Shown: piece after piece, positions 1 to 8,011 of the stretch | How positions within the stretch are numbered: position 1 is the first letter of the stretch | How the letters are laid out: the number at the start of each line of letters is the position of its first letter | Source of the DNA: Xenorhabdus vietnamensis | Lineage (GTDB): Bacteria > Pseudomonadota > Gammaproteobacteria > Enterobacterales > Enterobacteriaceae | DNA: 64,000 nucleotides | NCBI RefSeq assembly: GCF_002127535.1 | Contig: NZ_MUBJ01000014.1 | Location: 1 to 64,000, forward strand | Direction of reading: 5' to 3' | Notes under the pieces: generated by a model | The model's input: the letters and a program-made list of their open reading frames with translations, nothing else | Told to the model about the DNA's origin: nothing | Databases searched by the model: none | Program-made: the position numbers and the translations under genes

Positions 1-1743
1 GATCAGATTCAAGACGGCATCCATCAGACTGCTCTTACCTGCGGCGCTGCTGCTCTGGATCAGGACGGCTAAGGGTTTGGGTAACTTTCGGCTCACTGCC
101 GCCAGATAGCCCGCTAACAGATTGGTTGATTCACCGACCACGCCACAGGCGGCTAAATCAGCGGTGATACGCCCGACCAGCGCCGGATCTTGCAACAAAG
201 CCAGTGCCGCCTCCCGTTCAGCCTCGTTCAGCTCAGGCGCTGCTGCTGCCGGGTTCGCCGCCTGCTGTAGCCACTGTTCGGCAGCCAGCAACACCTGCCC
301 CAGCGAACGCCTCAGTGCCCCGTCTGCCAGACCCAGTTCGGTGGCCGCCAGCCTGGCATAACTGTTCCGGCTGCGGGCACTCATCAGATCAACCCCATCC
401 GCGAACAGCACCCCGCTTTGCCTGTCCAGCACCTGCGCATTGAGTTTCATGGCGGCGGCACCGGCTTTGATTGCGCCCATTCCCCGCAGACACCATTGCA
501 GTGTGCCGACCGATATCAGCAGCTCGCCATTCTCGCCGGGTTCACAGACAACCCCCGGTGTGGTGTTGGGGGCGGGTTCAGCCACTAAAGCAGAAGTAGG
601 TTCGGGAACCGTGACGGGATCAGCCGTCTGATGCTCAACCGCAACGATGCCAGCCACATCCTGCATGGGTACGGCGCTTTCAAGCAGCAGGGCAAAGGCA
701 CTTTCCGGCTCGGCGACCTGACACAGATAACCGTTGGCATCCATCTCCGACGGGAACACCACGCGCAATGGCGTGATCCCTTTGGCGGCCAGTGCTACGG
801 CCAGTTTCACCGCGGCTTCATTGCCTGCGCTGTCATTGTCGAAGGCGATCAGCACCTGCTTAATCCCGTACTGTGCAAAGGCCTGCCAGTGATCGGCTGT
901 AACCCCGTTCACACCGTAAGCCGCTGTGACATGGCGGTGCCCGGCCACCCAGAACGACAGCGCATCGATCAGCGATTCACACAGGATCAGGCTTTTTGAG
1001 GCCATCAGGGCGGCTTCATTCCAGACGCCGTGGTGCGCCCCCGGCAGGTAAATATGTTTGGGCGTCCCGGCCCGCAGGCGATCAATGATTTTGCGGCCAT
1101 ACATTTCCTGTACTTCGCCATTAAGACCGATCACCGGAATGACCAGTGAGCCGCTGAAGTGTTCATGCCCGCTCTCACGCAACAACCCGGCCGTCTGAAG
1201 CTGCGCGCGGATCTCCGCCCCGACTTTCAGTTGTCGGGCGGGCAAGCGATACCCCAGCGTGCGGTTGGCAAAGCCCAGCTTAAACTGTGCCACTAACTCA
1301 GGGTGATTCAGCCGCCGTTTAGTCAGATAGGCCTGTGCTTCCGGGGCATTCAGCAGTGTATGGTGATAAAACTCCGCCACCCGTAACCGCAGCGCCTGTT
1401 GCCCGACCGCATCCCGCAGCAGCTCTGACGATACAACCAGCGGCTCGACCGCCGGATTGCTGCCGAGCATGGCGCGTAACCGTTCGCAGGCATGACGCAG
1501 GCTCAGATTCTCCGTTTTCATGACCCAGTCCAGCACTGATCCGCCCGCATCGCAACCAAAGCAGTGATAGAGATTTTTCGACGGCGTGATCACCATCGAG
1601 GGCGTTTTCTCCTGATGGAACGGGCACAGCACGATCCTGTCTTTACCACGTGGGATCAACTTCCGCCCCTGCTGCTCAATGATAGCCACTAAAGGGACGG
1701 CGGATTTCAGGTGCTGCAACTCTGCTTCGGGAATGCGAGCCAT
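1..1743 (-). CDS. CHC2 zinc-finger primase with Toprim-like centre and P-loop (partial, runs off left edge)
   Basis: The reading frame is open for 581 codons from an ATG preceded by AAAGGA and continues past the left edge, so the C-terminus is not visible. Residues 40-64 form a DnaG-type zinc finger (CPFH then CFGC; ligands C40, H43, C61, C64). A Toprim-like centre follows, with a glutamate near residue 251 (LCESLIDAL) and an acidic pair near 301 (FDNDSAG). Together these suggest RNA primer synthesis. After a Pro/Ala/Val-rich linker, a Walker A motif (SSSAAGKSS) appears near residue 566, so a primase is probably fused to an ATPase or helicase-like module, as in replication proteins of phages and integrative elements. 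It is divergent from an XRE regulator. The primase family is clear; the biological role of the fusion is not. Confidence 0.85.
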   Translation of the reverse strand, partial: MARIPEAELQHLKSAVPLVAIIEQQGRKLIPRGKDRIVLCPFHQEKTPSMVITPSKNLYHCFGCDAGGSVLDWVMKTENLSLRHACERLRAMLGSNPAVEPLVVSSELLRDAVGQQALRLRVAEFYHHTLLNAPEAQAYLTKRRLNHPELVAQFKLGFANRTLGYRLPARQLKVGAEIRAQLQTAGLLRESGHEHFSGSLVIPVIGLNGEVQEMYGRKIIDRLRAGTPKHIYLPGAHHGVWNEAALMASKSLILCESLIDALSFWVAGHRHVTAAYGVNGVTADHWQAFAQYGIKQVLIAFDNDSAGNEAAVKLAVALAAKGITPLRVVFPSEMDANGYLCQVAEPESAFALLLESAVPMQDVAGIVAVEHQTADPVTVPEPTSALVAEPAPNTTPGVVCEPGENGELLISVGTLQWCLRGMGAIKAGAAAMKLNAQVLDRQSGVLFADGVDLMSARSRNSYARLAATELGLADGALRRSLGQVLLAAEQWLQQAANPAAAAPELNEAEREAALALLQDPALVGRITADLAACGVVGESTNLLAGYLAAVSRKLPKPLAVLIQSSSAAGKSSLMDAVLNLI

Positions 1744-1768
1744 GTCTTAATCCTTTAAAATGCGTCAA

Positions 1769-1805
1769 GGTCATTATTGACCTATATAATACAGGTCAAT
1801 ATAAT
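1769..1805 (+). promoter_or_regulatory. Promoter with overlapping palindromic operator for the XRE regulator
   Basis: A near-ideal sigma-70 promoter is visible: -35 TTGACC at 1777-1782, a 17-bp spacer and -10 TATAAT at 1800-1805, reading toward the XRE gene. It is wrapped in dyads. GGTCA-TTAT-TGACC (1769-1782) overlaps the -35, and TATTGACC (1775-1782) pairs with GGTCAATA (1794-1801) around the spacer. A dimeric repressor bound here would block RNA polymerase. Autoregulation by the adjacent XRE protein, with possible control of the divergent primase, is inference. Confidence 0.7.
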
Positions 1806-1840
1806 ACTTTCAAGCCCAACATTAAAAAAGGACACTTATC

Positions 1841-2239
1841 ATGATGAACAAACACATTAACTGGCTTTGTTCATTTATGACTGATTTTGGTAAACGCCTT
1901 GCCACGCTGCGCAAGGCCAGACAGCTTACACAGATAGAACTGGCTAATTTGCTGGATATCCAGCCCCGGATGGTAGGACGCTGGGAGCAGGGGCAGGTTA
2001 AGCCCCAGTTTGATTACATCATTAAACTGGCGCAGTTACTGGAAGTCAGTATTGACCATTTACTGCTGGGTGAAGAAGGGGCAACCGCTCCCGTTTTTGA
2101 GATTAAAAACAAGCGGCTAAAAGAGTTATGTAAGCAGGTTGACGGGTTAAAAGCAGAAGATCAGGATGTGATTTGCCGCATTCTGGACATGGCAATCACC
2201 CAAGAGAAGATTAAACAGGCAATCAATATCACACGCTGA
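1841..2239 (+). CDS. XRE-family helix-turn-helix transcriptional regulator
   Basis: This 132-residue protein carries a classic lambda-repressor-like HTH at about residues 18-75 (GKRLATLRKARQLTQIELA, then the recognition-helix region QPRMVGRWEQG). A short C-terminal helical region of about 50 residues probably mediates dimerisation. No protease or peptidase domain is present, so it is a small DNA-binding regulator rather than a LexA/CI-type repressor. The start was chosen because AAGGA lies 9 bases upstream; a second in-frame ATG at codon 13 lacks such a site. It is preceded by a promoter embedded in GGTCA/TGACC dyads, its likely own operator, and followed by symE on the same strand. It could control the divergent primase, symE or itself. 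Confidence 0.85.
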   Translation: MMNKHINWLCSFMTDFGKRLATLRKARQLTQIELANLLDIQPRMVGRWEQGQVKPQFDYIIKLAQLLEVSIDHLLLGEEGATAPVFEIKNKRLKELCKQVDGLKAEDQDVICRILDMAITQEKIKQAINITR

Positions 2240-2247
2240 GATTTAAC

Positions 2248-2319
2248 GCATTCTGACCGTGTTGGAGCACGACCAGAATGCTCACCACAAGCAACTAATA
2301 AGGAGTTGAATGATGGCTA
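2248..2319 (-). ncRNA. Candidate SymR-like antisense RNA to symE
   Basis: On the minus strand a -10 TAGAAT (2331-2326) with a weak -35 (TTTATT, 17-bp spacing) would start an RNA near 2319. It would cover the symE start codon and Shine-Dalgarno and end in a stem-loop at 2248-2281. That stem-loop has GCATTCTG pairing with CAGAATGC over 8 bp, a symmetric AC/AC internal loop, then CGTG/CACG around a 6-base loop. The predicted length of about 72 nt, the position over the toxin ribosome binding site and the 3' hairpin all match the E. coli SymR arrangement. No U-run follows the hairpin, and the transcript itself is inferred. Confidence 0.5.
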
Positions 2320-2636
2320 AGGCGCATTCTAAGCAAAACCGGGCGGTAAATAAAGCCGCCAAAACCGAACGTTATTACACCGTGGGATACGTGCCGCAAA
2401 ATGGCAGGCCGAACCCCCGACCCGCGATAAATTTAACGGGCAGATGGCTTAAACAGGCGGGCTTTGAGATTGGTGACACACTCACCGTCAAGATTATGGA
2501 GGGCTGTCTGGTGCTCATTCCTGACAACGACGAGACCCGCACCATTAAGCAACAATACGAACGCCAGCAAAATCAGCTTAGCGAGATTAAACTCAGGATG
2601 CGGGAACTAATTGGGGATTATAAGGTGGAATATTGA
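2310..2636 (+). CDS. symE: SymE-family type I toxin-antitoxin system toxin
   Basis: This 108-residue protein belongs to the SymE toxin family, whose members have an AbrB-like fold; E. coli SymE is SOS-induced and slows growth through RNA cleavage or nucleoid effects. The visible family core is RYYTVGYVP near residues 21-29 and the swapped-hairpin-like segment RWLKQAGFEIGDTLTVKIM near 44-62, ending in LVLIPD. The C-terminus is a charged helix. The start is an ATG ATG pair directly after AAGGAG. The leader holds a hairpin that may be the 3' end of an antisense RNA covering the start site. No convincing LexA box was seen, so SOS control cannot be claimed. SymE homologues are often found beside Rhs loci, as here. 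The call rests on recalled family similarity. Confidence 0.8.
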   Translation: MMAKAHSKQNRAVNKAAKTERYYTVGYVPQNGRPNPRPAINLTGRWLKQAGFEIGDTLTVKIMEGCLVLIPDNDETRTIKQQYERQQNQLSEIKLRMRELIGDYKVEY

Positions 2637-2687
2637 GTTACTTCTTGATACATATTCATCCACTAAAATTCATTTGATATAAACTAT

Positions 2688-2723
2688 TCAGCCAAGATAG
2701 ATTTAATTCATTATCTTGGCTGA
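2688..2723. terminator. Stem-loop between convergent symE and SUKH-like gene
   Basis: TCAGCCAAGAT (2688-2698) pairs perfectly with ATCTTGGCTGA (2713-2723) around a 14-base loop. It sits between the convergent ends of symE and the immunity gene, where a bidirectional terminator is expected. Neither side has a long T-run, so it is weak as an intrinsic terminator. Confidence 0.5.
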
Positions 2724-2734
2724 TGTCTAGATAT

Positions 2735-3115
2735 TTATATTCCTAAATTATAAATATTATCGGCTTCCTTATCCCCATCTTCCTCCATATCGACGCTACC
2801 TAAAGCCCCCAAGTCTAGGCTATAAATAACATCACTTTCCTTACCTTTTTCTACATAAATAAAATAACCAAGATCACCATCTTGACCAATTAAAAAATAA
2901 TTCCTCTCAACATCCTGAATAGTATATGTTTTATTCCTTTCAAGGACATAATCGAAATTATAAACATAGATATTCTCTTGTTCTTTCCCAGTTATCTCAA
3001 TATAAGGCTTATCTTGAATTTCTTCGGACAAAAATTTCCTATAGTAATGGGGTAATTTAATATCCATTTCTTTTTCAATAAAATCTAATCTTTCTAAAAC
3101 ATCTTCTTTATTCAT
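2735..3115 (-). CDS. SUKH (SMI1/KNR4-like) immunity protein for the adjacent Rhs toxin
   Basis: This acidic, AT-rich 126-residue ORF begins 21 bases after the Rhs stop with a good AAGAGGA site. The N-terminal helix ending in LPHYYRKFL and the later FLIGQDGDLGYFIYV segment match the SMI1/KNR4 (SUKH) fold, the commonest immunity family for HNH/EndoVII-type polymorphic toxins. Its likely job is to bind the C-terminal nuclease of the Rhs protein in the cytoplasm, protecting the producer and its sisters. Its composition resembles the toxin tail, not the GC-rich Rhs core, so tail and immunity gene probably moved in together. Family assignment is by pattern recognition and is moderately secure; the immunity role follows from position. 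Confidence 0.75.
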   Translation of the reverse strand: MNKEDVLERLDFIEKEMDIKLPHYYRKFLSEEIQDKPYIEITGKEQENIYVYNFDYVLERNKTYTIQDVERNYFLIGQDGDLGYFIYVEKGKESDVIYSLDLGALGSVDMEEDGDKEADNIYNLGI

Positions 3116-3136
3116 GGAATTTTCCTCTTGATAAAC

Positions 3137-6100
3137 CTAAATATCAAAGAATGGATTGTTTTTATTAGCGCCCCTAAGCCCATCAAAATACTTATAAGCA
3201 TCACCAAGAGACTTCCTTGCTTGAGCTTTCGGTACGCCAGCATCAATCATCTCTCTATAACTTATATTGAATTCTTCTTTTAGCGTTTTGTCCCATCCTC
3301 CGGATCCTGCTCGTCTTGTTCTTTGTGCCGCACTGATTTGAGCATGTGGCATTCCCGAAGATGAATGTAATAATGTGGCAGGCGCTGAATTCCTTTTATA
3401 ACCTTTGATGCGTTTCTTAGCCCAATGATCCTGTATTGGATGGTGACTCTGTACAAGATCATCAGCTTTAGTATTACTGTGACCTGGTGCTCGATTTACG
3501 CCCGGAGACAAATTGCCATGTAAGTCTACATCCCCTGCTTTATATCCATTAGGGTTGTTACATGCTAATCCTAATGGATCTATCCAGCCAGTTGGATTTT
3601 GCACATAGGCATACAAGTTTTCTCCACCCATCAGCCCAATGGGATCAAGCGTCAGATAACAACTGGCTACCGGCGAGTAATACCGGAACCGATTATAGAC
3701 CAGCCCGCTCTCCTCATCCAGCCATTGCCCGGCATATTTCAGCCCCGGATTCAGTTCGGCATTTTCGCCCTGTACCCCTAAACGCAAGCCATACAAACTC
3801 TGCGGCGGCTGGCGCCAGACCCGGTGCCCGCTTTCATCAAACAACGCCAGCGGCTCCCCGGTCGGGGCACACACCGCGTACTGGGTCTGAATGTTTCCGG
3901 CGATAAGCTCATGGCGGTTTTCCGGGTTCAGGGTAAAAAACTGCACCTGCTGGGCCAGCAACTGCCAGCCGTCGAACACCAGATGGCGGATGCTGTATAA
4001 GCGATTATGCCGGTACTCGCGGATCTCCGCTGGCACGTCCCCGTCCCACAGGTAGGTGGTGCGCTCACCTGACCGCTCACAGGCTTTTTCGGTACGCCGC
4101 CCGAAGGCATCGTAGCGATAGTCCCACTGCTGGCCGCCCGGCGTCTGTACCCCGGTAAGCTGGTTCTGGCTGTTCCACCTAAACTTGGTCAGCTGCGGGC
4201 GGTGCCCCTCCTGCCACAGCTGCATGGCGGTCATCCGCCCGGCATCATCATACTCAAACAGATGCTGACCCAGCTGGCGTAACCGGTGGCCTTTCTGGTA
4301 GAGCCGTTCCCCGTCTATCTCGTTGAGGCCATCAAAACGGCGGGAGGGGTAGCCACAGGCATCGTACTGATAATGCTCGCGCAGGCGTTCGCCGTCACTG
4401 ACCGAAGTGACCTGCCCGTTGCCGTTGACCACATAACGCAGCCATTGCCGATCATCGTTTGCGGCCACCAGATTGAGCGCCGCGTCATAGCGATATTCCC
4501 GGTCTAAGCCTGCCAGTGTCGGCAGGGGAATATCAGCCACTTCATGGGCTTCAAAAAACTCAGTATTACACCCGGCACGTTGTGCAGTCAGCTGCCCCAT
4601 TAAGGAATGCTCTTGCCGCAGGATAAAGCCTTTATCCGACTGGCGGTGCCATTCATGACCGTCTTCGTTCCGTTCAAGGTTAAGTGTATGCGCACCGTTG
4701 AGGTTTAACAGCCTCAGCTCGCCCACCTTATTGGCTTCGGTTTTTGCCTGCCAGCATTGACCCTCCGGTGTTTGCAGTGTTCTTTCCACGGTGGCGCTGT
4801 CCGGGTAATCCCGCTGGATGTCGCCGTGTGCCTGCGTTTCTTTCACAATGCGGTCTTTATCATCGTATTCAAAGGTCAGCGGTTCACTGTCTGGTGCGGT
4901 GACTGCCAGTAAACGGCTGAGGATATCGTAACCGTAGGTGGTCGTGCCTTCGGGGGTGTGCATGGCGGTCATGCGGCTGGCGGCATCGTACTCAAAACGC
5001 GTGATATTGTTCAGTGCATCCCGTTTTTCAGTGCAGTTGCCATTGCCATCATAGGCATAGTGCCACTGCGTGCCGGCATAGTCGGTTTCAGTGATCACCC
5101 GCCCGTCGGCATCCAGTGTGTAGCAGTAGCTTTCTCCCTGCGGGTTAATGACTTCCAACAGTTGCAGGCTGTTAAGATCATAACGGTACTGCCAGCGGTG
5201 GCCTTCCCCGTCGATACGTCCTACTGGCAGGTCAAACGGGCCGTATTCGATATGCCATTGCACGCCACGCGCATCCGTCCACCCGGTCAGGTTGCCGTGG
5301 CGGTCATGGCGAAAACGTTCCAGACTGTTGTTCGGGCGATCGCTTAAAGCCAGCCGATGATGGCGATCGTATTCCCACAGCCACAGCGCGCCGCCCCCCG
5401 AGACCAGCCGCTGCAAGCGGTCATGGCTGTCGTAGCCCAGCCGCAGGCTGCGGTGCTCTTCATCAAACAGTTTGGTCAGCCGCTTCTGGGGATCATATTC
5501 CCACGACCGCTTGTGCCCCTCCGTGTCCTCTGCCACAATCACCAGCCCGAATTCATTGCGCGTCAGCGTGGTTTTACTGCCATCCGGTGCAATAAAGCAT
5601 TCCGCATGACCGTGATTGTCATATTGCTGCCACCAGACTCGGCCCAGCGGATCGGTCATGCTGATAAGCCGATCTAAATCATCGTAGTGATACTGCCATG
5701 TCGCGCCGGTCGCATCGGTAAAGGCGGTCACCAGCCCGGTATCCGCCAGATAATCTAATGTCAGGGTTTGCCCTTCCGGTAAAATCTGGTGGCGCAGATT
5801 ACCCCATTCATCATAGTCATAACGCGTGACATGACCGCACGGGGTTTCGACCTGGGTTACCTGTTGTTGGTCATTGTAATACCAGCTTGTGGTGTGCCCT
5901 TCGGGCGTCATTGAACGGGTGATGCCCGGTTGATAGGTGAGTTGCACCGGGTAGAACCCGCCACTGCCGACGCTGTGGATACAACGGCCTTGTGCATCAT
6001 AGGCATAATCGACGGCAGTCTGGTCGCCATCCGACCAGCGGCTAATCAGCCCCTGTGCGTTATAGTCATAGAACAGGTGAAATTGCTGGGCACTGTCCGC

Positions 6101-7540
6101 TTCGGACAGCCAGCCATTGTCATGATAGGCATAGCGTGCCATCACGTCATTCAGCCCATTGTCAGTGCGGCGGATCGCTTCCAGCAGGCCATCTTCCCGG
6201 TAGGACAACACCAGTTCCGGGCCATCGCTGTGGGTGACTTTTTTCAGTTGATGTGTGCCGTTATAGTGAAAACGCACGGCATTGCCATTGCGGTCACGGT
6301 GTTCAGTCAGCCGCCATGTTTGCCCGCTGGCGGGGGTGCCTTTTTCAGTGAGTATTTGCAACGAAAAATACTTGCGAACCGGGTTATTGCGCTCGGTCAG
6401 GACAAACCCGGACTTTTCCCGGCTTAGCCTAAAATCGGGATGCTCCGGGTTGATGCTATGGTCAACGCCCGGTGGCAGGGCAAAATGCAGGGAAGCCCCT
6501 TCGGTGGTCAGGATTTCTATCCGGTCTCCCGTCACCAGGACGCATTCCGAGAAATTATCGAACCAGTTCTCGCCCAGACATCCCCGCAGCCCCGGCGACC
6601 AGCTACGGGTAAAAAGCAGCGGTATCGTCTGCCCCAGGTCAATATCAGTACGTTGGTCAAACAGCGCCCCGGTGGTGACGTCAATCGGATCACCGGTAAA
6701 GAATTTTTTCGTACTGGCCCAGTAACGTTTTGCGCCTTTGGTTTCTTTAAAAGCGGCTTTGGCGCACTTGAGTGTTTTGCCCCGGACAATCTCCCCGACT
6801 TTTTTCGCGCCCTTAAATGCTCCCCTTACAACAGCTTTCTGTCCTGCTTTGGTAAAGAGCTTTCCTATACCTTTTGCCAGCCCACGCGAGGGGGGAACAA
6901 TAAATTCCACGGCGATCAATAACGCCCGTTGCCAGCCGGAAAATTCTTCCTCGATTTCCAGATACGTGCCCTGACCGGAGCCGATAAAGACCTTGCTCGC
7001 CCCGCTCTTGATCGTCGAGCCGCACACCAGCTTGTCATCCTTCCGCGCGGCGGGTTCGCCATTGATAAACACCGATTCACTGCCCTGTGCGATCAGCGGT
7101 GGCGGGTGCTTGCTGCATGTGGCTAAATCCACGGTCGCCCGGGCCGCCGGCTTGCCCTCAATCAGGACATTCGGTGAACCTTTGCTTATCGCGCCATCCG
7201 GAGGCCCGATGCTGTCCACCATATTGGCCACCGCCGAACTGACATCGCTGATAAACCCGCCCAGTGCGATAGTACCCGCTGTACCCAATGCCAGTACCGC
7301 CGCCGTGGCTAACCCCCCCGTCCCCACTATCAGTGCTGAGGCCGCCGCAAAGACGGCGGCACCGATCAATGCGCCGACAACAACGCCGGCCAGTGCACCC
7401 AAGAAACTCGAATGCTGGATAATATCGCCCTCACGCGCCGCTGCCGGGCCGCGGGGCTGTGAGGGGGGCATGGCTCTGCCCACCGCATGGGTTGCTCCCA
7501 CACGGGCAATCCGCGTTACGATTTCGTCACCCAGTCCCAT
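3137..7540 (-). CDS. PAAR-Rhs T6SS effector with C-terminal SHH-type nuclease
   Basis: This is a 1467-residue T6SS-delivered toxin. Residues about 45-105 are hydrophobic Gly/Ala-rich membrane segments, followed by a PAAR-like region (about 110-195, with paired INGEPAA/IEGKPAA motifs) that would sharpen the VgrG spike. Residues about 270-1300 are the Rhs cage, with dozens of YD repeats (YDxxGR, YDxxDRL). The core ends in the Rhs hallmark DPIGLMGGENLYAYVQNP followed by DPLGL, the usual autocleavage region. The last ~141 residues are the variable toxin, carrying QSHHPIQ and downstream HAQISAAQR; this matches the Tox-SHH group of HNH/EndoVII nucleases, so the target is probably DNA. Translation starts after AGGAGG. 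The tail region (3140-3560) is visibly more AT-rich than the core. Upstream lie an Eag-type chaperone and VgrG; downstream is the immunity gene. Confidence 0.93.
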   Translation of the reverse strand: MGLGDEIVTRIARVGATHAVGRAMPPSQPRGPAAAREGDIIQHSSFLGALAGVVVGALIGAAVFAAASALIVGTGGLATAAVLALGTAGTIALGGFISDVSSAVANMVDSIGPPDGAISKGSPNVLIEGKPAARATVDLATCSKHPPPLIAQGSESVFINGEPAARKDDKLVCGSTIKSGASKVFIGSGQGTYLEIEEEFSGWQRALLIAVEFIVPPSRGLAKGIGKLFTKAGQKAVVRGAFKGAKKVGEIVRGKTLKCAKAAFKETKGAKRYWASTKKFFTGDPIDVTTGALFDQRTDIDLGQTIPLLFTRSWSPGLRGCLGENWFDNFSECVLVTGDRIEILTTEGASLHFALPPGVDHSINPEHPDFRLSREKSGFVLTERNNPVRKYFSLQILTEKGTPASGQTWRLTEHRDRNGNAVRFHYNGTHQLKKVTHSDGPELVLSYREDGLLEAIRRTDNGLNDVMARYAYHDNGWLSEADSAQQFHLFYDYNAQGLISRWSDGDQTAVDYAYDAQGRCIHSVGSGGFYPVQLTYQPGITRSMTPEGHTTSWYYNDQQQVTQVETPCGHVTRYDYDEWGNLRHQILPEGQTLTLDYLADTGLVTAFTDATGATWQYHYDDLDRLISMTDPLGRVWWQQYDNHGHAECFIAPDGSKTTLTRNEFGLVIVAEDTEGHKRSWEYDPQKRLTKLFDEEHRSLRLGYDSHDRLQRLVSGGGALWLWEYDRHHRLALSDRPNNSLERFRHDRHGNLTGWTDARGVQWHIEYGPFDLPVGRIDGEGHRWQYRYDLNSLQLLEVINPQGESYCYTLDADGRVITETDYAGTQWHYAYDGNGNCTEKRDALNNITRFEYDAASRMTAMHTPEGTTTYGYDILSRLLAVTAPDSEPLTFEYDDKDRIVKETQAHGDIQRDYPDSATVERTLQTPEGQCWQAKTEANKVGELRLLNLNGAHTLNLERNEDGHEWHRQSDKGFILRQEHSLMGQLTAQRAGCNTEFFEAHEVADIPLPTLAGLDREYRYDAALNLVAANDDRQWLRYVVNGNGQVTSVSDGERLREHYQYDACGYPSRRFDGLNEIDGERLYQKGHRLRQLGQHLFEYDDAGRMTAMQLWQEGHRPQLTKFRWNSQNQLTGVQTPGGQQWDYRYDAFGRRTEKACERSGERTTYLWDGDVPAEIREYRHNRLYSIRHLVFDGWQLLAQQVQFFTLNPENRHELIAGNIQTQYAVCAPTGEPLALFDESGHRVWRQPPQSLYGLRLGVQGENAELNPGLKYAGQWLDEESGLVYNRFRYYSPVASCYLTLDPIGLMGGENLYAYVQNPTGWIDPLGLACNNPNGYKAGDVDLHGNLSPGVNRAPGHSNTKADDLVQSHHPIQDHWAKKRIKGYKRNSAPATLLHSSSGMPHAQISAAQRTRRAGSGGWDKTLKEEFNISYREMIDAGVPKAQARKSLGDAYKYFDGLRGANKNNPFFDI

Positions 7541-7552
7541 GATGACCTCCTG

Positions 7553-7972
7553 TCACACGGCCTGAAAACTGGTGATCACCGCCAGTAACGCGTTGCGTTG
7601 CCCTTCTTCAAAGGGTTGCGGTGACGTCAGATTAAAGGCCAGTAACTGGCTGCCCCGGATTTGCAATACCACCGTCTGGTGCATTTCCCCTTCCGGGCTT
7701 TGCCAGTGGTAATCCAGCCGCCATGCGCCTTCGCCACTGAGTGTCATGTGTAAGCGTTGATGCTCTTTATAACCCGGCAGGTGGGTCGCAAATTGGGTCA
7801 GGGTTTGTTCATAATAGGCCGCCGGGTCTGTGCCTTGTGGCACAGGTGTCCGGTTAATCACCAGATTGACCCCACTGTCATCCGGCAGGACAAAAACCTG
7901 CATGGTTTCATCGCGCCAGTGGGCAGGGAGAGTCAGGGTGCCTTCATTCATCTGGTAAGGTTGTGCGTTCAT
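7553..7972 (-). CDS. DUF1795/DcrB-like Eag-family T6SS chaperone
   Basis: This 139-residue protein belongs to the DcrB/DUF1795 group that includes the EagR/EagT6 chaperones. Those chaperones hold the N-terminal transmembrane segments of PAAR-Rhs effectors in solution and help load them on VgrG. The sequence shows the family's N-terminal strand pattern (MNEGTLTLPAHWRDETMQVF), the central NLVINRTPVPQG segment and the C-terminal LLAFNLTSPQPFEEGQ. The start follows AAGGAAAC. It lies exactly between vgrG and rhs, 12 bases from rhs, and that Rhs protein has just such hydrophobic segments, so pairing is a strong inference. No signal peptide is present, consistent with a cytoplasmic chaperone. Confidence 0.88.
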   Translation of the reverse strand: MNAQPYQMNEGTLTLPAHWRDETMQVFVLPDDSGVNLVINRTPVPQGTDPAAYYEQTLTQFATHLPGYKEHQRLHMTLSGEGAWRLDYHWQSPEGEMHQTVVLQIRGSQLLAFNLTSPQPFEEGQRNALLAVITSFQAV

Positions 7973-8011
7973 CGTGTTTCCTTTTTCACTTTTTTAACAG
8001 GGTTAACGGGA

